NCBI GenBank assembly: GCA_036518955.1
Contig: DATDMG010000032.1
Location: 1-14,587 of the forward strand
DNA from: DATDMG01 sp036518955
GTDB taxonomy: Bacteria; Actinomycetota; Actinomycetes; Actinomycetales; Kineosporiaceae
Direction: 5' to 3'
DNA length: 14,587 nt
Shown here in pieces: positions 14,140-14,587 of the stretch. The notes beneath the pieces are model-generated. The model worked only from the letters and a program-made list of their open reading frames with translations, ran no database searches and had not been told where the DNA came from. A program made the translations under genes and the position numbers. Numbering within the stretch: the stretch's first letter is position 1; the number at the start of each line of letters is the position of its first letter.

Positions 14140-14587
14140 GTGAGCGACCAGGTCCTGGTTCCGGTCGAGCTCGCCCCGGGGGTGGTGGCGGGGTTCACCC
14201 GCCGGCGCGGCGGGGTGTCCGTCGGCGCCTGGGAAGGGCTCGACCTCGGGCTGCACGTCGGCGACGATCCGACGGCGGTGGCGACGAACCGGCGACGGCT
14301 GGCCGAGGCCGTCGGCGCCCCTGTCGTCTTCGCCCGGCAGGTCCACGGCACCCGGACGGCGGTGCTGCCCCGAGACGCGGGTGCCGGTCACGACCCGTGC
14401 ACCAGCGATCTCGGCGAGCGCGAGGGCGGGTACGACGCGCTGGTCGCCACGTCCCCGGGCGTCCCGGTCGGGGTGATGGTGGCGGACTGCGTACCGGTTC
14501 TCCTGGCGGACGCCGAGGCCGGCGTGGTGGCGGCCGCCCATGCCGGTCGTCCAGGGCTGTTGGCCGGCGTGCTGGCCAGCGTGCTGC
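14140..14587 (+). CDS. pgeF: PgeF/YlmD/YfiH-family multicopper oxidase-like (laccase domain) protein, 3' truncated
   Basis: The first 149 codons of a cytoplasmic laccase-domain family protein. The three expected metal ligands are in place: H69 in RQVHGT, C117 in ADCVPVLLAD and H134 in AAHAGRPG. GFTRRRGGVS at the N-terminus is also typical. E. coli YfiH/PgeF is reported to remove misincorporated L-Ser from muropeptide precursors, and family members have been reported with purine nucleoside phosphorylase or adenosine deaminase activity, so the physiological role here is inferred. The GTG start lies 3 nt after the ftsZ stop and no strong ribosome site is seen, so coupling to ftsZ is likely. The family's HAGW tryptophan is Arg137 here. 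The frame is open to the window end. In Gram-positive genomes a YggS-like gene and sepF usually follow. Confidence 0.9.
   Translation, partial: MSDQVLVPVELAPGVVAGFTRRRGGVSVGAWEGLDLGLHVGDDPTAVATNRRRLAEAVGAPVVFARQVHGTRTAVLPRDAGAGHDPCTSDLGEREGGYDALVATSPGVPVGVMVADCVPVLLADAEAGVVAAAHAGRPGLLAGVLASVL

Noticed and set aside
12580..14541. 653-codon minus-strand frame opposite ftsZ
   Set aside because: Shadow of ftsZ; its apparent sequence mirrors the FtsZ linker repeats and shows no family motif.
1..14587. A novel defence, mobile or biosynthetic system in the window
   Set aside because: Every gene of normal size is a standard dcw-cluster member in the conserved order, with no inserted gene, IS, att site or direct-repeat array.

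Overview
The window is a very GC-rich stretch of the division and cell-wall (dcw) cluster of a high-GC Gram-positive bacterium (Actinomycetota). All genes are on the + strand in the order pbpB(ftsI, 5' truncated)-murE-murF-mraY-murD-ftsW-murG-murC-ftsQ-ftsZ-pgeF(3' truncated). The assignment to actinobacteria rests on the absence of ddl, murB and ftsA between murC and ftsZ, a GTG start on nearly every gene, a long basic cytoplasmic tail on FtsQ, and an FtsZ that ends in a short acidic D-V-P-D-F-L-K type tail after a long Pro/Ala/Gly/Ser linker. I cannot name a genus from the sequence alone.

Region 1 (1-12470) is one tightly packed polycistron. Five junctions (murE/murF, murF/mraY, mraY/murD, murG/murC, murC/ftsQ) are four-base GTGA overlaps. 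The gap before murE is 15 nt and the gap before ftsW is 3 nt. The 31-nt ftsW-murG gap is bridged by a 12-codon ORF that overlaps both neighbours by ATGA. MurC (adds L-Ala), MurD (D-Glu), MurE (diaminopimelate, judged by its DNPR motif) and MurF (D-Ala-D-Ala) build UDP-MurNAc-pentapeptide. MraY makes lipid I and MurG makes lipid II. FtsW (SEDS glycosyltransferase) and the class B PBP FtsI polymerise and cross-link it at the septum, and FtsQ is the bitopic divisome scaffold.

Region 2 (12471-12654) is the only sizeable non-coding stretch, 184 nt upstream of ftsZ. It holds a sigma70-type promoter candidate, an isolated TTGACA, several inverted repeats and a good Shine-Dalgarno, so ftsZ probably has its own expression control in addition to read-through.

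Region 3 (12655-14587) carries ftsZ and, after 3 nt, the first 149 codons of a PgeF/YlmD/YfiH-family (laccase-domain) protein, a usual neighbour of ftsZ in Gram-positive bacteria.

I found no mobile element, CRISPR array, tRNA, rRNA or foreign-looking gene. This is core housekeeping DNA. The items worth a second look are small: the bridging mini-ORF, the structured ftsZ leader, tandem repeats encoding parts of the disordered regions of FtsQ and FtsZ, and a Gln in place of the first His of the MraY HHH motif.
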